From the NCBI GenBank assembly GCA_031277855.1, contig JAITLO010000012.1, positions 49,751 to 113,750 on the forward strand: a stretch of 64,000 bases of DNA, read 5' to 3'. Shown here piece by piece: positions 53,268-61,787 of this stretch (position 1 is the stretch's first letter; each line of letters opens with the position of its first letter). This DNA is from Acidovorax sp. (GTDB lineage: Bacteria; Pseudomonadota; Gammaproteobacteria; Burkholderiales; Burkholderiaceae_C). The position numbers and the translations under genes are program-made. The notes beneath the pieces are model-generated. The model saw nothing but the letters and a program-made list of their open reading frames with translations. It was not told the DNA's origin and did no database searches.

Positions 53268-53618
53268 TTAAAGCAGCTCCAGCACCTTCTCCGGTGGCCT
53301 GCACAGCGCCGCGCCCTTGGGGGTAACCACGATGGGGCGGTTGAGCAGCACCGGGTGGGCGGCCACGGCCTGGATGATCTGGGCATCGCTGATCCCGGCT
53401 TGGTCCAGGCCCAGTTCCTTGTAGATGGCTTCTTTGCTGCGCAGCAGATCGCGTACCGGCACGCCCAGGTGTTCCACCAGCTCGGCCAGTTCAGGCGCGG
53501 TCAGCGGGGTGGCGATGTAGTCGACGATATTGGGCTCTATGCCGCGCTCCTGCAGCAGGGCCAGGGCTCCGCGTGAGTTGCTGCAGCGGGCGTTGTGAAA
53601 AATGGTGATATCGCTCAT
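53268..53618 (-). CDS. arsC: ArsC/Spx-like arsenate reductase (glutaredoxin type)
   Basis: 116 residues. Thioredoxin-fold protein with active-site Cys12 in HNARCSNSRG, followed by LEERGIEP-type sequence, and the C-terminal RPIVVTPKGAALCRPPEKVLELL. Close to the YfgD branch of the ArsC family; arsenate reduction is likely but not proved by sequence. No arsR or arsB is nearby. Convergent with the adhesin pseudogene. Confidence 0.9.
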   Translation of the reverse strand: MSDITIFHNARCSNSRGALALLQERGIEPNIVDYIATPLTAPELAELVEHLGVPVRDLLRSKEAIYKELGLDQAGISDAQIIQAVAAHPVLLNRPIVVTPKGAALCRPPEKVLELL

Positions 53619-53652
53619 GTCGAAAGTGTAGGCGCAAGCGCTGTGCCCACGT

Positions 53653-54048
53653 TCACTGCGAGCGCGGCATTTGGCAAGCCGCCACGGCCAGCGCCAGCCA
53701 GCCCAGAATCAGGCTGCTTCCGCCCCAGGGCACGAAAGCGCGCAAGCTGTCCACCCCGCCCAGAATACGCAGATAAATCAGGCCACTGAATAGCAGCACG
53801 CCCACGGTGAACAACAGGCCGGACAACAGCAGCCAGCGGCTTTGCGTGCGCTGGGCCAGCAAGCCCACACCCAGCAGCGCCAGCGCGTGAAACAGCTGCT
53901 GCTGCACGGCCTGCTGCAGTGTCGCGCGCGTGGCTTCACGCACGGCAACGTCTGCGATAAAGCCCAGGCCATGCGAGGCATACGCCCCCATGCCCACGCC
54001 CACGGCACCCAGCAGGCCCGCCAGCGCAATCCATATCCGTCCATTCAT
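53653..54048 (-). CDS. DUF423 membrane protein (YgdD family)
   Basis: 131-residue protein with four hydrophobic segments (IWIALAGLLGAVGVGMGAYA, FHALALLGVGLLAQ, WLLLSGLLFTVGVLLFSGLIYL, GSSLILGWLALAVAA) and the family motif ASHGL and TPxGGxxxxxGW-like VPWGGSSLILGW. Function unknown. It is 34 bp upstream of arsC on the same strand. Confidence 0.92.
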   Translation of the reverse strand: MNGRIWIALAGLLGAVGVGMGAYASHGLGFIADVAVREATRATLQQAVQQQLFHALALLGVGLLAQRTQSRWLLLSGLLFTVGVLLFSGLIYLRILGGVDSLRAFVPWGGSSLILGWLALAVAACQMPRSQ

Positions 54049-54099
54049 GGCATGCCTTCCTTTGTGTTGGTGCCGCGCGTTTGTGTGGGAGCCCTGGAT

Positions 54100-55320
54100 T
54101 TATAAAGCCTTGGTCATCAGCACCGTGGTCAAGCCACTCTCCCATTCCTCGTCGGGGTAGGTGGCCTCGCACTGGTAGCCATGGCGCTCGTAAAAGCCGA
54201 TAGCGGCCTGGTTGAAGGTATCGGTTTCCAGCCGCGCCTTGGCATGGCCTACTGCGCGCATGGCGGCCTCGGCATGCTGCAACAAGGCCTGGCCCAGGCC
54301 ACGGCCCTGGAAGCTGGGCAGCACATGCAGGGCGTGGATGAAGTCGTCCTCCCAGTCCACCATGGCGGCGACCACGCCGTCGCACTCTGCCAGCCAGAAC
54401 AGATCGCCGCGCGATTGCACATAGGCCGCGGGCTTGTCCTGCTCACAGATTTGTGCGTGTTTGGCGGCCGTGACTTCAGGCTTCCAGGTGGTTTCGTAAG
54501 TGGCCCACAAAATGGCACGCAAGGCCTGGGCATCGGTTTGTGCTGCCTGGCGCAGCGCGGGGGTCGAAGACAAAGACATGGATACAGGCAAACGCAGCCG
54601 ATTCACTTCGGCATGCAGGTCTTGGGCCCAGACGCGGCGATCGCGCCCCTGGGATTTTTGGGGTGGGCCGTAGTGCAGGCGGGCCACCAACTGGTCGGCG
54701 CACAAGGTGCGCCAGATGGAGGTCAGCAAGGCCGTGTCGCCCACATAGCTGGGGGCGGTGCTGGTGCTGCCATCTGCTGCCACAAAGCGCAGCGCCACCG
54801 GTTGCACCGCTACATCGGCCTGCACCGCAGCTTGCAGCAAATTGCTGTGAAACGGCAGCAGCCCCAGGCCGTCGCTGGTCGTGCCCTCGGGGAACACCGC
54901 CAGCACATCGCCCTGCTGCAGGCTGTCGGCCATGGTTTGCACCATGCGCTGTGCATCGCGGCGCGAAGTGCGCGAGATGTAGAGCGTGTCGGCCGCTGAG
55001 GCCAGGCGGCCAATCAGCGGCCAGCTGCGCACATCGTCCTTGGAGATGAAGCGGCAAAAGCGCGCCGCATGCATGACGGGTATGTCCAGCCAGGAGATAT
55101 GGTTGGCCACCAGCAGCGCTGGACCCTGGCTCACGGGCTGGCCCACCACCTCCAGCCGTATGCCGGCCTTGATCAGCAAGGCCGCAGCCCAGGCCTGCAC
55201 GCGTTGGTGACGCTGGGCTGCAGACAGGCTGGGAAAACGCCACAGCACGGTCGCTATGCCAGACAGCGCATGGCCCAGCAGGCGCAGCGCACGGGCCAGC
55301 GCCCGTGGATAGTTGGCCAT
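54100..55320 (-). CDS. Fusion of 1-acylglycerol-3-phosphate acyltransferase (PlsC) and GNAT acetyltransferase
   Basis: 406 residues. N-terminal acyltransferase (1-240) with motif I NHISWLD (Asn73-Asp79), and FPEGTTS (143-149), making phosphatidic acid at the inner membrane. C-terminal GNAT domain (about 255-406) with VLPSFQGRGLGQALLQHAEA and FYERHGY. A methionine at 248 (MSLSSTPAL) could be the start of a formerly separate acetyltransferase. The coding frame is continuous, with no stop at the join. It follows pyrX by 5 bp. Confidence 0.9.
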   Translation of the reverse strand: MANYPRALARALRLLGHALSGIATVLWRFPSLSAAQRHQRVQAWAAALLIKAGIRLEVVGQPVSQGPALLVANHISWLDIPVMHAARFCRFISKDDVRSWPLIGRLASAADTLYISRTSRRDAQRMVQTMADSLQQGDVLAVFPEGTTSDGLGLLPFHSNLLQAAVQADVAVQPVALRFVAADGSTSTAPSYVGDTALLTSIWRTLCADQLVARLHYGPPQKSQGRDRRVWAQDLHAEVNRLRLPVSMSLSSTPALRQAAQTDAQALRAILWATYETTWKPEVTAAKHAQICEQDKPAAYVQSRGDLFWLAECDGVVAAMVDWEDDFIHALHVLPSFQGRGLGQALLQHAEAAMRAVGHAKARLETDTFNQAAIGFYERHGYQCEATYPDEEWESGLTTVLMTKAL

Positions 55321-55325
55321 AGGCT

Positions 55326-56621
55326 TTAGCCGCGCTCGTAGGCGATATAGCCGCCCACCACCGTGAGCTGTACACGGGCGGGCAACTCATAGCCGGTGAA
55401 AGGTGTGCTCTTGCCCTGGCTGGCCAGAGCCTTGGCCTCTACAGTCCAGGCGGCTTGTGGGTTCACCACACACAGATCGGCCACGCCACCTTCCACCAAC
55501 TGGCCCAGGCTGGCTTGCAGCGTGCCCAGCGCCCCACCCAGCACGCGGGCCGGGGCTGCGGTGATTACATCCAGCGCACGGGTCAAGGGCACGCCATGGT
55601 CTTGCGACCATTTGACGGCCAGGGACAGCAACAGTTCCACGCCGGTGGCGCCGGGCTCGGACTCGGCAAAGGGCAAGACCTTGGCATCGGCATCCACCGG
55701 GCAGTGGTCAGAGACCAAAGCGTCTATGGTGCCATCGGCCAGCGCAGCGGACAGCGTATCGCGGTCGCGCTGCTGGCGCAGCGGCGGCACCAGGCGGGCG
55801 CTGCTGTCGAAGTAGCCGATATCGTTTTCGGTCAGGTGCAAGCTGTTGATGGAGACATCGGCCGTCACGTTCAGGCCCTCGGCCTTGGCCTGGCGCACCA
55901 GAGCCACGCCCGCAGCGCTGGAAAGGCGGCACAGGTGCACCCGGGTCTGCGAGCCGCGAATCAGCTCGAAGATGGTGTGCAGGGCAATGGTCTCGGCGGC
56001 CACCGGCACACCGGCCAGGCCCATGCGCGTGGCCAGCGCACCGCTGGCCGCCACGCCCTTGCCCAGGTCCTTGTCCTGCGGGCGCAGCCACACGGCATAG
56101 CCAAAGGTGTTGGCATAGGCCAGGGCGCGCTGCAGCGTCTGGATGCTGGACAGCGGTACATCCGCCTGGCCAAAGGCCACGCAGCCGGACTCGGTGAGCT
56201 CTGCCATCTCGGTCAGCACCTCGCCCTTGAGGCCCACGGTCAGCGCGCCCATGGGGAACAGCCGCGACTGGTGCAGCTTCTCGGCGCGCAGCTTGAGCAT
56301 TTCCACCAGGCCTTGCTCGTCCAGCACCGGATCGGTATCGGGCGGGCAAACCAGGCTGGTCACCCCACCGGCCACGCTGGCCGCCATTTCGGAAGCCAGC
56401 ATGCCTTCATGCTCATAACCCGGCTCGCGCAAGCGCACGGCCAGGTCCACCAGGCCAGGCAACACCCACTGGCCTGTGGCGTCGATCACGCGATCGGCCT
56501 CGAAACCCGCCGGAGCCTGGCCCACGGCCAGCACACGGCCGGCAGCCAGCGCCACATCACAGACCTGGTCAAAGCCACGGGCCGGATCCATGACGCGGCC
56601 GTTTTGAATCAAGATTTTCAT
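55326..56621 (-). CDS. pyrX: Dihydroorotase-like protein, probably non-catalytic (PyrX/PyrC')
   Basis: 431 residues of the amidohydrolase fold. The zinc-binding HxH of active dihydroorotases is replaced by AVR in VDLAVRLREPG (Ala61, Arg63), and the later His pair region (SINSLHLTEND) is altered, while SDHCPVDADAKVLPF keeps an Asp-His. This matches the structural dihydroorotase that pairs with aspartate transcarbamoylase in pseudomonads and Burkholderiales. It lies 220 bp downstream of pyrB, with repeat copy E in between. A true dihydroorotase must exist elsewhere. Confidence 0.9.
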   Translation of the reverse strand: MKILIQNGRVMDPARGFDQVCDVALAAGRVLAVGQAPAGFEADRVIDATGQWVLPGLVDLAVRLREPGYEHEGMLASEMAASVAGGVTSLVCPPDTDPVLDEQGLVEMLKLRAEKLHQSRLFPMGALTVGLKGEVLTEMAELTESGCVAFGQADVPLSSIQTLQRALAYANTFGYAVWLRPQDKDLGKGVAASGALATRMGLAGVPVAAETIALHTIFELIRGSQTRVHLCRLSSAAGVALVRQAKAEGLNVTADVSINSLHLTENDIGYFDSSARLVPPLRQQRDRDTLSAALADGTIDALVSDHCPVDADAKVLPFAESEPGATGVELLLSLAVKWSQDHGVPLTRALDVITAAPARVLGGALGTLQASLGQLVEGGVADLCVVNPQAAWTVEAKALASQGKSTPFTGYELPARVQLTVVGGYIAYERG

Positions 56622-56720
56622 GGTCTCACACCAAATGGGCTGCTAACGCTTGACACACAAGCACCAACAGCTATCAAAAACATACCGAACAAAGCTTCAT
56701 CCACGCAGCCCCCCCCTGCC

Positions 56721-56840
56721 CTATACCAGCGCCAGCTTTCGCCAGAGACACCGAGCTAGGGCCGCCCCGACGCGAAGGTGTCGTCCCCCTCCGGCGCGTA
56801 GCGCCAGAGAGGGGGAAGGCGCGCAGCGCCTCAGGGGGTG
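56721..56840 (-). repeat. Dispersed intergenic repeat, copy E
   Basis: Minus-strand copy starting CCCCCTGAGGCGC one base past the pyrB stop codon (TAG at 56844-56842) and ending near GCGCTGGTATAG at its far side. Inner hairpin as in copies B and C. Confidence 0.85.
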
Positions 56841-56841
56841 A

Positions 56842-57804
56842 CTAGGCCTCATTCCCAGCAACGATAGACATCACCGCCATACGCACCGCAATGCCAAAGG
56901 TCACCTGCGACAGGATCACGGCCTGGGGGCCGTCGACCACGGCGGAGTCGATCTCCACGCCGCGGTTGATGGGGCCGGGGTGCATGACGATGGCATCGGG
57001 CTTGGCCAGGGCCAGGCGTTTTTCGGTCAGGCCAAAGCTCTTGAAATACTCCTGGCTGGAAGGCAGCAGCGCCCCGCTCATGCGCTCGTTTTGCAGGCGC
57101 AGCATGATGATGACGTCGCAGTCCTTGATGCCCTCTTCCAGGTTGTGGAAGACGCGCACACCCATGCTGGCCATATCGGCCGGCACCAGGGTGCGCGGGC
57201 CCACCACACGCACCTCGGCCGCGCCCAGCGTGGTCAGGGCGTGGATGTCCGAGCGCGCCACGCGCGAGTGCAGCACGTCGCCCACGATGGCCACGCGCAG
57301 ATTGGCAAAGTCCTGCTTGTAGTGGCGGATGGTGTACATGTCCAGCAGGCCCTGGGTGGGGTGGGCGTGGCGGCCGTCACCGGCGTTGACCACGTGCACA
57401 TGCGGGGCCACATGCTGGGCAATCAGATAGGGCGCGCCGGATTCGCTGTGGCGCACCACGAACACATCGGCGGCCATGGCCGAGAGGTTGTCTATGGTGT
57501 CCAGCAGGGTCTCACCCTTGCTGGCCGAGCTGCGGGCGATGTCCAGATTGAACACGTCGGCCGAGAGGCGCTTGGCCGCAATCTCGAAGGTGGTGCGGGT
57601 GCGGGTGCTGTTCTCGAAGAACAGATTGAACACGCTCTTGCCGCGCAGCAGCGGCACCTTCTTCACTTCGCGGTCGTTGACGCTGACGAAGTTGCTGGCC
57701 GTGTCCAGGATGTGGGTGAGGATGTCCTTGGACAGCCCTTCGGTGGAGAGCAGGTGAATCAGCTCGCCGTTCTTGTTCAGCTGGGGATTGCGCTTGTACA
57801 GCAC
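56842..57804 (-). CDS. pyrB: Aspartate carbamoyltransferase catalytic subunit
   Basis: 320 residues. Condenses carbamoyl phosphate with aspartate, the second step of pyrimidine synthesis. Carbamoyl-phosphate loop [13 protein letters not shown] (Ser66-Arg70), [34 protein letters not shown] and [11 protein letters not shown] are intact. It is 2 bp after pyrR and precedes the non-catalytic dihydroorotase with which it probably forms a complex. Confidence 0.97.
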   Translation of the reverse strand: MLYKRNPQLNKNGELIHLLSTEGLSKDILTHILDTASNFVSVNDREVKKVPLLRGKSVFNLFFENSTRTRTTFEIAAKRLSADVFNLDIARSSASKGETLLDTIDNLSAMAADVFVVRHSESGAPYLIAQHVAPHVHVVNAGDGRHAHPTQGLLDMYTIRHYKQDFANLRVAIVGDVLHSRVARSDIHALTTLGAAEVRVVGPRTLVPADMASMGVRVFHNLEEGIKDCDVIIMLRLQNERMSGALLPSSQEYFKSFGLTEKRLALAKPDAIVMHPGPINRGVEIDSAVVDGPQAVILSQVTFGIAVRMAVMSIVAGNEA

Positions 57805-57806
57805 GT

Positions 57807-58328
57807 TCAGGCCTCTTTGACTGCAAATTGGAAGGTGCCGTCTTCGGCGCGCACCAGGGCCAGCGATTGGCTGGCGGGCAGCGCCACACGGGCGGCGGCA
57901 AACTCGGCGGCCACGGGCAGCTCGCGGCCGCCCCGGTCCACCAGCACGGCCAGGCGCACGGAGCCCGGACGGCCATAGTCATACAGCTCGTTGAGCACGG
58001 CGCGCACGGTGCGACCGGTGTAGAGCACATCGTCCAACACCAGAATGTCGGCGCCGTTCACATCAAAGTCCAGCTGGGTCTGCACGCTTTGCGCCATGCC
58101 GCGCTGGGCAAAGTCGTCGCGGTGCAGGGCCGAGGACAGCACACCGGGCGCACCCGCCAGGCCCAGGTCTTTGTGCAGGCGCTCCACCAGCCAGGCCCCG
58201 CCCGAGGCGATACCGGCCAGCTGGGTGTTGGGGCCCATCAGGCTGCGCACGCCGCGCAGCAGCTCGCGGTACAGGGCCTCGGCATCCAGCACCAGGGAAC
58301 CGGCAGAACCGGCGACGGAAACGCTCAT
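57807..58328 (-). CDS. pyrR: PyrR-like uracil phosphoribosyltransferase / regulator
   Basis: 173 residues with the PRPP-binding motif [11 protein letters not shown] (98-107) and the PyrR-type [18 protein letters not shown]. In Gram-positives PyrR attenuates pyr operons; in proteobacteria its regulatory role is less sure, and I see no obvious anti-terminator leader here. ATGA overlap with ruvX. Confidence 0.94.
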   Translation of the reverse strand: MSVSVAGSAGSLVLDAEALYRELLRGVRSLMGPNTQLAGIASGGAWLVERLHKDLGLAGAPGVLSSALHRDDFAQRGMAQSVQTQLDFDVNGADILVLDDVLYTGRTVRAVLNELYDYGRPGSVRLAVLVDRGGRELPVAAEFAAARVALPASQSLALVRAEDGTFQFAVKEA

Positions 58329-58825
58329 GAAAGACTCCTCAAAAATTGCTCCAGGATGATGCAGGCGGAGGCGGCATCCGCATCCTTGGCACCACCGGCC
58401 AGGGCCTCGGTGGTGCTGTAGCGCTCATCCACTTCGTAAACGGGCAGGCGAAAACGCCCATGCAGCTGGCGGCCGAACTTTTTGGCCCGGGCCGTGTTCT
58501 CGTGCGCCGCGCCATCGGGGTGGTAGGGCACGCCAATCACCAGGGCCTGGGGCTGCCATTCCTTGATCAGCTTTTCCACGGCGGCAAAGCGCGCGTCCGC
58601 GCCTTCGGCCTGTATGGTGCGCAGCGGGCTGGCCGCGCCCAGCACCCGGTTGCCCGAGGCGCAGCCGGTGCGCTTGGTGCCAAAGTCAAAGGCCAGAAAC
58701 TGCTGGAAATGCGCCGGCACCACAGGCGCGGTGGGAATGGGGGCGGCGGCCAATGGGGTCGCGGCCGATTGCACGGCCGGGGCAGCAGGGCTGCCGGGCC
58801 GGGGGTCTTGTGCGGAATGGTTCAT
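58325..58825 (-). CDS. ruvX: RuvX/YqgF Holliday-junction resolvase-like nuclease
   Basis: 166 residues. RNase H-like fold with first catalytic Asp47 (FLAFDFGTKRTG), EWQPQALVIGVPYHPDG, and the later VYEVDERYSTTEAL. Also implicated in 16S rRNA 5' processing. Relative to the family it carries an N-terminal extension of about 40 residues rich in Pro/Ala. Start 58825 overlaps the yqgE stop by ATGA. Confidence 0.94.
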   Translation of the reverse strand: MNHSAQDPRPGSPAAPAVQSAATPLAAAPIPTAPVVPAHFQQFLAFDFGTKRTGCASGNRVLGAASPLRTIQAEGADARFAAVEKLIKEWQPQALVIGVPYHPDGAAHENTARAKKFGRQLHGRFRLPVYEVDERYSTTEALAGGAKDADAASACIILEQFLRSLS

Positions 58826-59421
58826 GCGTGCCCCGCGTCGGGCGAGAGCATCCACGCCTGCAGGCCCAATAGGCCCAGGGCCTTGTCGTAGCGCTGCGCG
58901 GGCGGGGTGTCAAAAATCACATCGGGGTTGGCGGCCACGGTGAGCCAGGCGTTTTCGCCCAGCTCGGACTCGAGCTGGCCTTCGCCCCAGGACGCATATC
59001 CCAGGGTGACCAGCACGCGGCGCGGGCCGGCGCCGGTAGACAGGGCTTCCAGCACGTCCTTGGAGGTGGTCATCTCCAGGCCACCAGGAATGGTCATGGT
59101 GGAGGCGTAGATGGCCGTGTCCGGCTCGGCGCCTTCGGCAATGATGGGATCGTGCAGCACAAAGCCCCGGTCGGTCTGCACCGGGCCGCCCTGGTAGACG
59201 GGGGCGGTGCTGAGATCGTCACGCCCCATGGGCAGGTCGATCTTGTTCAGCAGCCCTTCCAGGCTCAGCTCCATGGGCTTGTTGATGATCAGGCCAAGCG
59301 CGCCGCGCTCGCTGTGCTCGCACAGATAGACCACGCTGCGAGAAAAAGATTCATCCTCCAGGCCAGGCATGGCAATCAGGAAGTGGTGCGTCAGATTGAT
59401 AGGCGCAGATTCAGCGGGCAT
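58822..59421 (-). CDS. YqgE/AlgH family protein
   Basis: 199 residues. Conserved family blocks: LTHHFLIAMPGLEDESFSRS, VVYLCEHSERGALGLIINKP, VYQGGPVQTDRGFVLH, VLVTLGYASWGEGQLESELG. Biochemical role is unresolved; the gene is commonly linked to ruvX as here. First gene of a probable yqgE-ruvX-pyrR-pyrB operon. Confidence 0.95.
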   Translation of the reverse strand: MPAESAPINLTHHFLIAMPGLEDESFSRSVVYLCEHSERGALGLIINKPMELSLEGLLNKIDLPMGRDDLSTAPVYQGGPVQTDRGFVLHDPIIAEGAEPDTAIYASTMTIPGGLEMTTSKDVLEALSTGAGPRRVLVTLGYASWGEGQLESELGENAWLTVAANPDVIFDTPPAQRYDKALGLLGLQAWMLSPDAGHA

Positions 59422-59519
59422 GCGGGGATTTTAGCGGTGAACGCCGCATCCCCGCCGCAGCAGCCCCCGCCACCGCTGTAGTGCATGGGGTCATGGGGGC
59501 TGGCAAGACTGTTTGCGCT

Positions 59520-60554
59520 TTAGGCTGCGGGCAGCGCCGCCATGGCTTGGCCTGCAAAATGCAGCAACGGGAAGTCCAGCCCCGTGCCACGCAAAAGTCC
59601 TGGCTCCTGGGTGTAAGCGGTATAGAGCTTGGCTTTCAGCGTACCGTCATCGCCCTCATGGGTGATGTCAAACAGCCGCTTCCACTCCACCGCCAGCGCC
59701 TGTACGGCCGGGCTGTCCGGGGCTGCGCCTTCCGAGAACTGCTGTCGCATGGCAGCCACCAGCGGCGGCCACTGCGATTGGGTTTGGGCCCGGCCCCGCA
59801 TCACACGCTCCAGCTCTTCGGGCGTCAGGTATTTGGCATAAATCGCTGCATGTGCTGCGACGATGCCGCGCATCACAAAGTCCAGCAGCACCTGGTCGAT
59901 ACCGCTTTGCTGCTGTGCTGATGGTTCATTGCGCGTCATACGGTCCAGCTTGATCAGCAGGCCGGGGTCTCCACCGGTGGTTTTCTGGGCCAGCGCGGTC
60001 CACTCCGCCACATATTGCTGAACCTCGGGCTGGGCAGGGTCCACGCCCCGCTCCATCAGGCTGCGCATAGCCTGGACCAAGGTGGCCCAGCACTGGTCCA
60101 GATCGGTGCCGGCGTCACGGCGGTGTTGTTCAAGGCGCTTCAATTCATCGGGCGTGAAGTATTTTTCATGCATGGTCATCAACTCCAAAGTCACAAGGAA
60201 GTCGGCCATCTCCGGTGTCTCGCCACGGTCCATCACCGCTTTCAGACGCAGCAACTGGGTACGCAGGCGCGTGGTCTGCTCCAGTTGCCGGTCCAGTGCT
60301 GCAATCTGCTGCACGATGAGGTGCTCCAGCGAAACGCCGTTGTGGGCCAGCGTTTCACCGATCTGCGCCAGGCCAAAGCCCAGCTGCTTGAGTGCCTGAA
60401 TCTGGTGCAGGCGTGCCAGGTCATCGCGGTTGTACATGCGAAATCCAGCCTCGGATCGGTGCGAAGGCACGAGCAAACCGATTTCGTCATAGTGGTGCAG
60501 GGTGCGCACGGTCAGGCCCGTGCGCCGGGCCAATGCGCCAATTTTGAAAAACAT
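59520..60554 (-). CDS. MerR-family regulator with TipAS-like effector domains
   Basis: 344 residues. N-terminal MerR winged helix (FFKIGALARRTGLTVRTLHH, YDEIGLLVPSHR, FRMYNRDDLARLHQIQAL), a coiled-coil dimerisation helix, then two TipAS-like antibiotic-sensing domains (YFTPDELKRLEQHRRDAG and a second KYLTPEELERVMRGRAQTQS). Possibly senses drugs or peptides. AAGGAG precedes the start. No target transporter is adjacent. Confidence 0.92.
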   Translation of the reverse strand: MFFKIGALARRTGLTVRTLHHYDEIGLLVPSHRSEAGFRMYNRDDLARLHQIQALKQLGFGLAQIGETLAHNGVSLEHLIVQQIAALDRQLEQTTRLRTQLLRLKAVMDRGETPEMADFLVTLELMTMHEKYFTPDELKRLEQHRRDAGTDLDQCWATLVQAMRSLMERGVDPAQPEVQQYVAEWTALAQKTTGGDPGLLIKLDRMTRNEPSAQQQSGIDQVLLDFVMRGIVAAHAAIYAKYLTPEELERVMRGRAQTQSQWPPLVAAMRQQFSEGAAPDSPAVQALAVEWKRLFDITHEGDDGTLKAKLYTAYTQEPGLLRGTGLDFPLLHFAGQAMAALPAA

Positions 60555-60736
60555 GGGTTCGCTCTCCTTCTGAAACCCACTGTGGTCCCTGCCGTAACGT
60601 GAGGATCAAGACTTTTTTATCTGCCATGCCAATCTTGGCGCCATGACAGTTTGAAGATTTCAGCGGCTTTCTCTGCCCCGCCAAGGCGCCCGATGCCCGG
60701 GGTTTGACCGTCGCTCACGACACCACAAATCCTTCA

Positions 60737-60781
60737 CATAGAATGAAGCGCATAGATTCTATGCAGTGCCGCCCGGCACTG
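60737..60781. promoter_or_regulatory. Nested palindromes upstream of thiD
   Basis: CATAGAAT (60737-60744) and ATTCTATG (60756-60763); GCATAGA-T-TCTATGC (60750-60764) and immediately CAGTGCCG-CC-CGGCACTG (60764-60781). They end 40 bases before the thiD start. They do not carry the TPP riboswitch core. Confidence 0.5.
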
Positions 60782-60821
60782 GTCTTGATGGATCCGTTAC
60801 CCGGGTCACCCGGATTTCCAC

Positions 60822-61787
60822 ATGGCACTCACCTCTTCCCCTCCTGCATCGCCCACGCCCGCGGATGGCACCGAACAGGTCTCCGCGGACCCGGTGTGCG
60901 TGCTGACCTTCAATGCCTGCGACCCTTGCGGTGCCTCGGGCCTGACGGCCGACATCACCACCATTGCCAGCGTGGGCGGCCACCCGCTGGCCGTGGTGAC
61001 CGGCACCTATGTGCGCGACACCAACCGCATCTTCGACCACCACCGCCTGGATGATGACTGGGTGAACGAGCAGGCCCGCGCCGTGCTGGAAGACCTGCCG
61101 GTGCGCGCCATCAAGGTGGGTTTTGTGGGCTCGCCCGAAATCCTCAGCACCATTGCCGAGATTTCTTCCGACTACCCCGAAATCCCCATCATCAGCTACA
61201 TGCCCGACCTGTCGTGGTGGGAAGACGATTTGCAAGACCAGTACCTGGACGCCTTCCAGGAGCTGGTGCTGCCCCAGACCTCAGTGCTGGTGGGCAACCA
61301 CGGCACGCTGTGGCGCTGGCTGCTGCCCGACTGGACCAACAGCCGCCCGCCCACGGCCCGCGACCTGGCCCGCGCGGCCCAGGAAAAAGACGTGCCCTAT
61401 GTGCTGGTCACCGGCATTCCCCTGCCGGACCAGCATGTGGACAATGTGCTGGCCTCGCCCGAGACGGTGCTGGGCAGCAGCAAGTTCGAGCTGTTTGACG
61501 GCAGCTTTGTGGGCGCTGGCGACACGCTGTCGGCCGCCCTCACCGCCCTGCTGGCCACGGGCAACGACCTGGGAGCCGCCACCGACGAGGCGCTGGAATA
61601 CCTGGACCGTTGCCTGGACCACGGTTTTCGCCCCGGCATGGGGCATTTCCTGCCGGATCGTATGTTCTGGGCCCAGCCTGATGCGGAAGAGGATGAAGCC
61701 TCCGACGCCGACACCGCTGCGCCCAATGCCTTGACCCCCCAGCCACTGGAGGGCTTTGTGATGCCACCCCATGACACCAAACACTGA
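60822..61787 (+). CDS. thiD: Hydroxymethylpyrimidine/phosphomethylpyrimidine kinase
   Basis: 321 residues of the ribokinase fold; phosphorylates HMP and HMP-P in thiamine synthesis. Motifs: [18 protein letters not shown] (substrate loop), [27 protein letters not shown], and the anion hole/catalytic [20 protein letters not shown]. The substrate-loop motif differs from the common SGGAGIQAD form, though in the usual position, and the C-terminus has an acidic extension ([12 protein letters not shown]). The end overlaps hemL by 17 bp. Confidence 0.88.
   Translation: MALTSSPPASPTPADGTEQVSADPVCVLTFNACDPCGASGLTADITTIASVGGHPLAVVTGTYVRDTNRIFDHHRLDDDWVNEQARAVLEDLPVRAIKVGFVGSPEILSTIAEISSDYPEIPIISYMPDLSWWEDDLQDQYLDAFQELVLPQTSVLVGNHGTLWRWLLPDWTNSRPPTARDLARAAQEKDVPYVLVTGIPLPDQHVDNVLASPETVLGSSKFELFDGSFVGAGDTLSAALTALLATGNDLGAATDEALEYLDRCLDHGFRPGMGHFLPDRMFWAQPDAEEDEASDADTAAPNALTPQPLEGFVMPPHDTKH

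Noticed and set aside
60555..60821. TPP riboswitch before thiD
   Set aside because: The conserved CTGAGA and ACCTGA cores are not visible; only palindromes are present.
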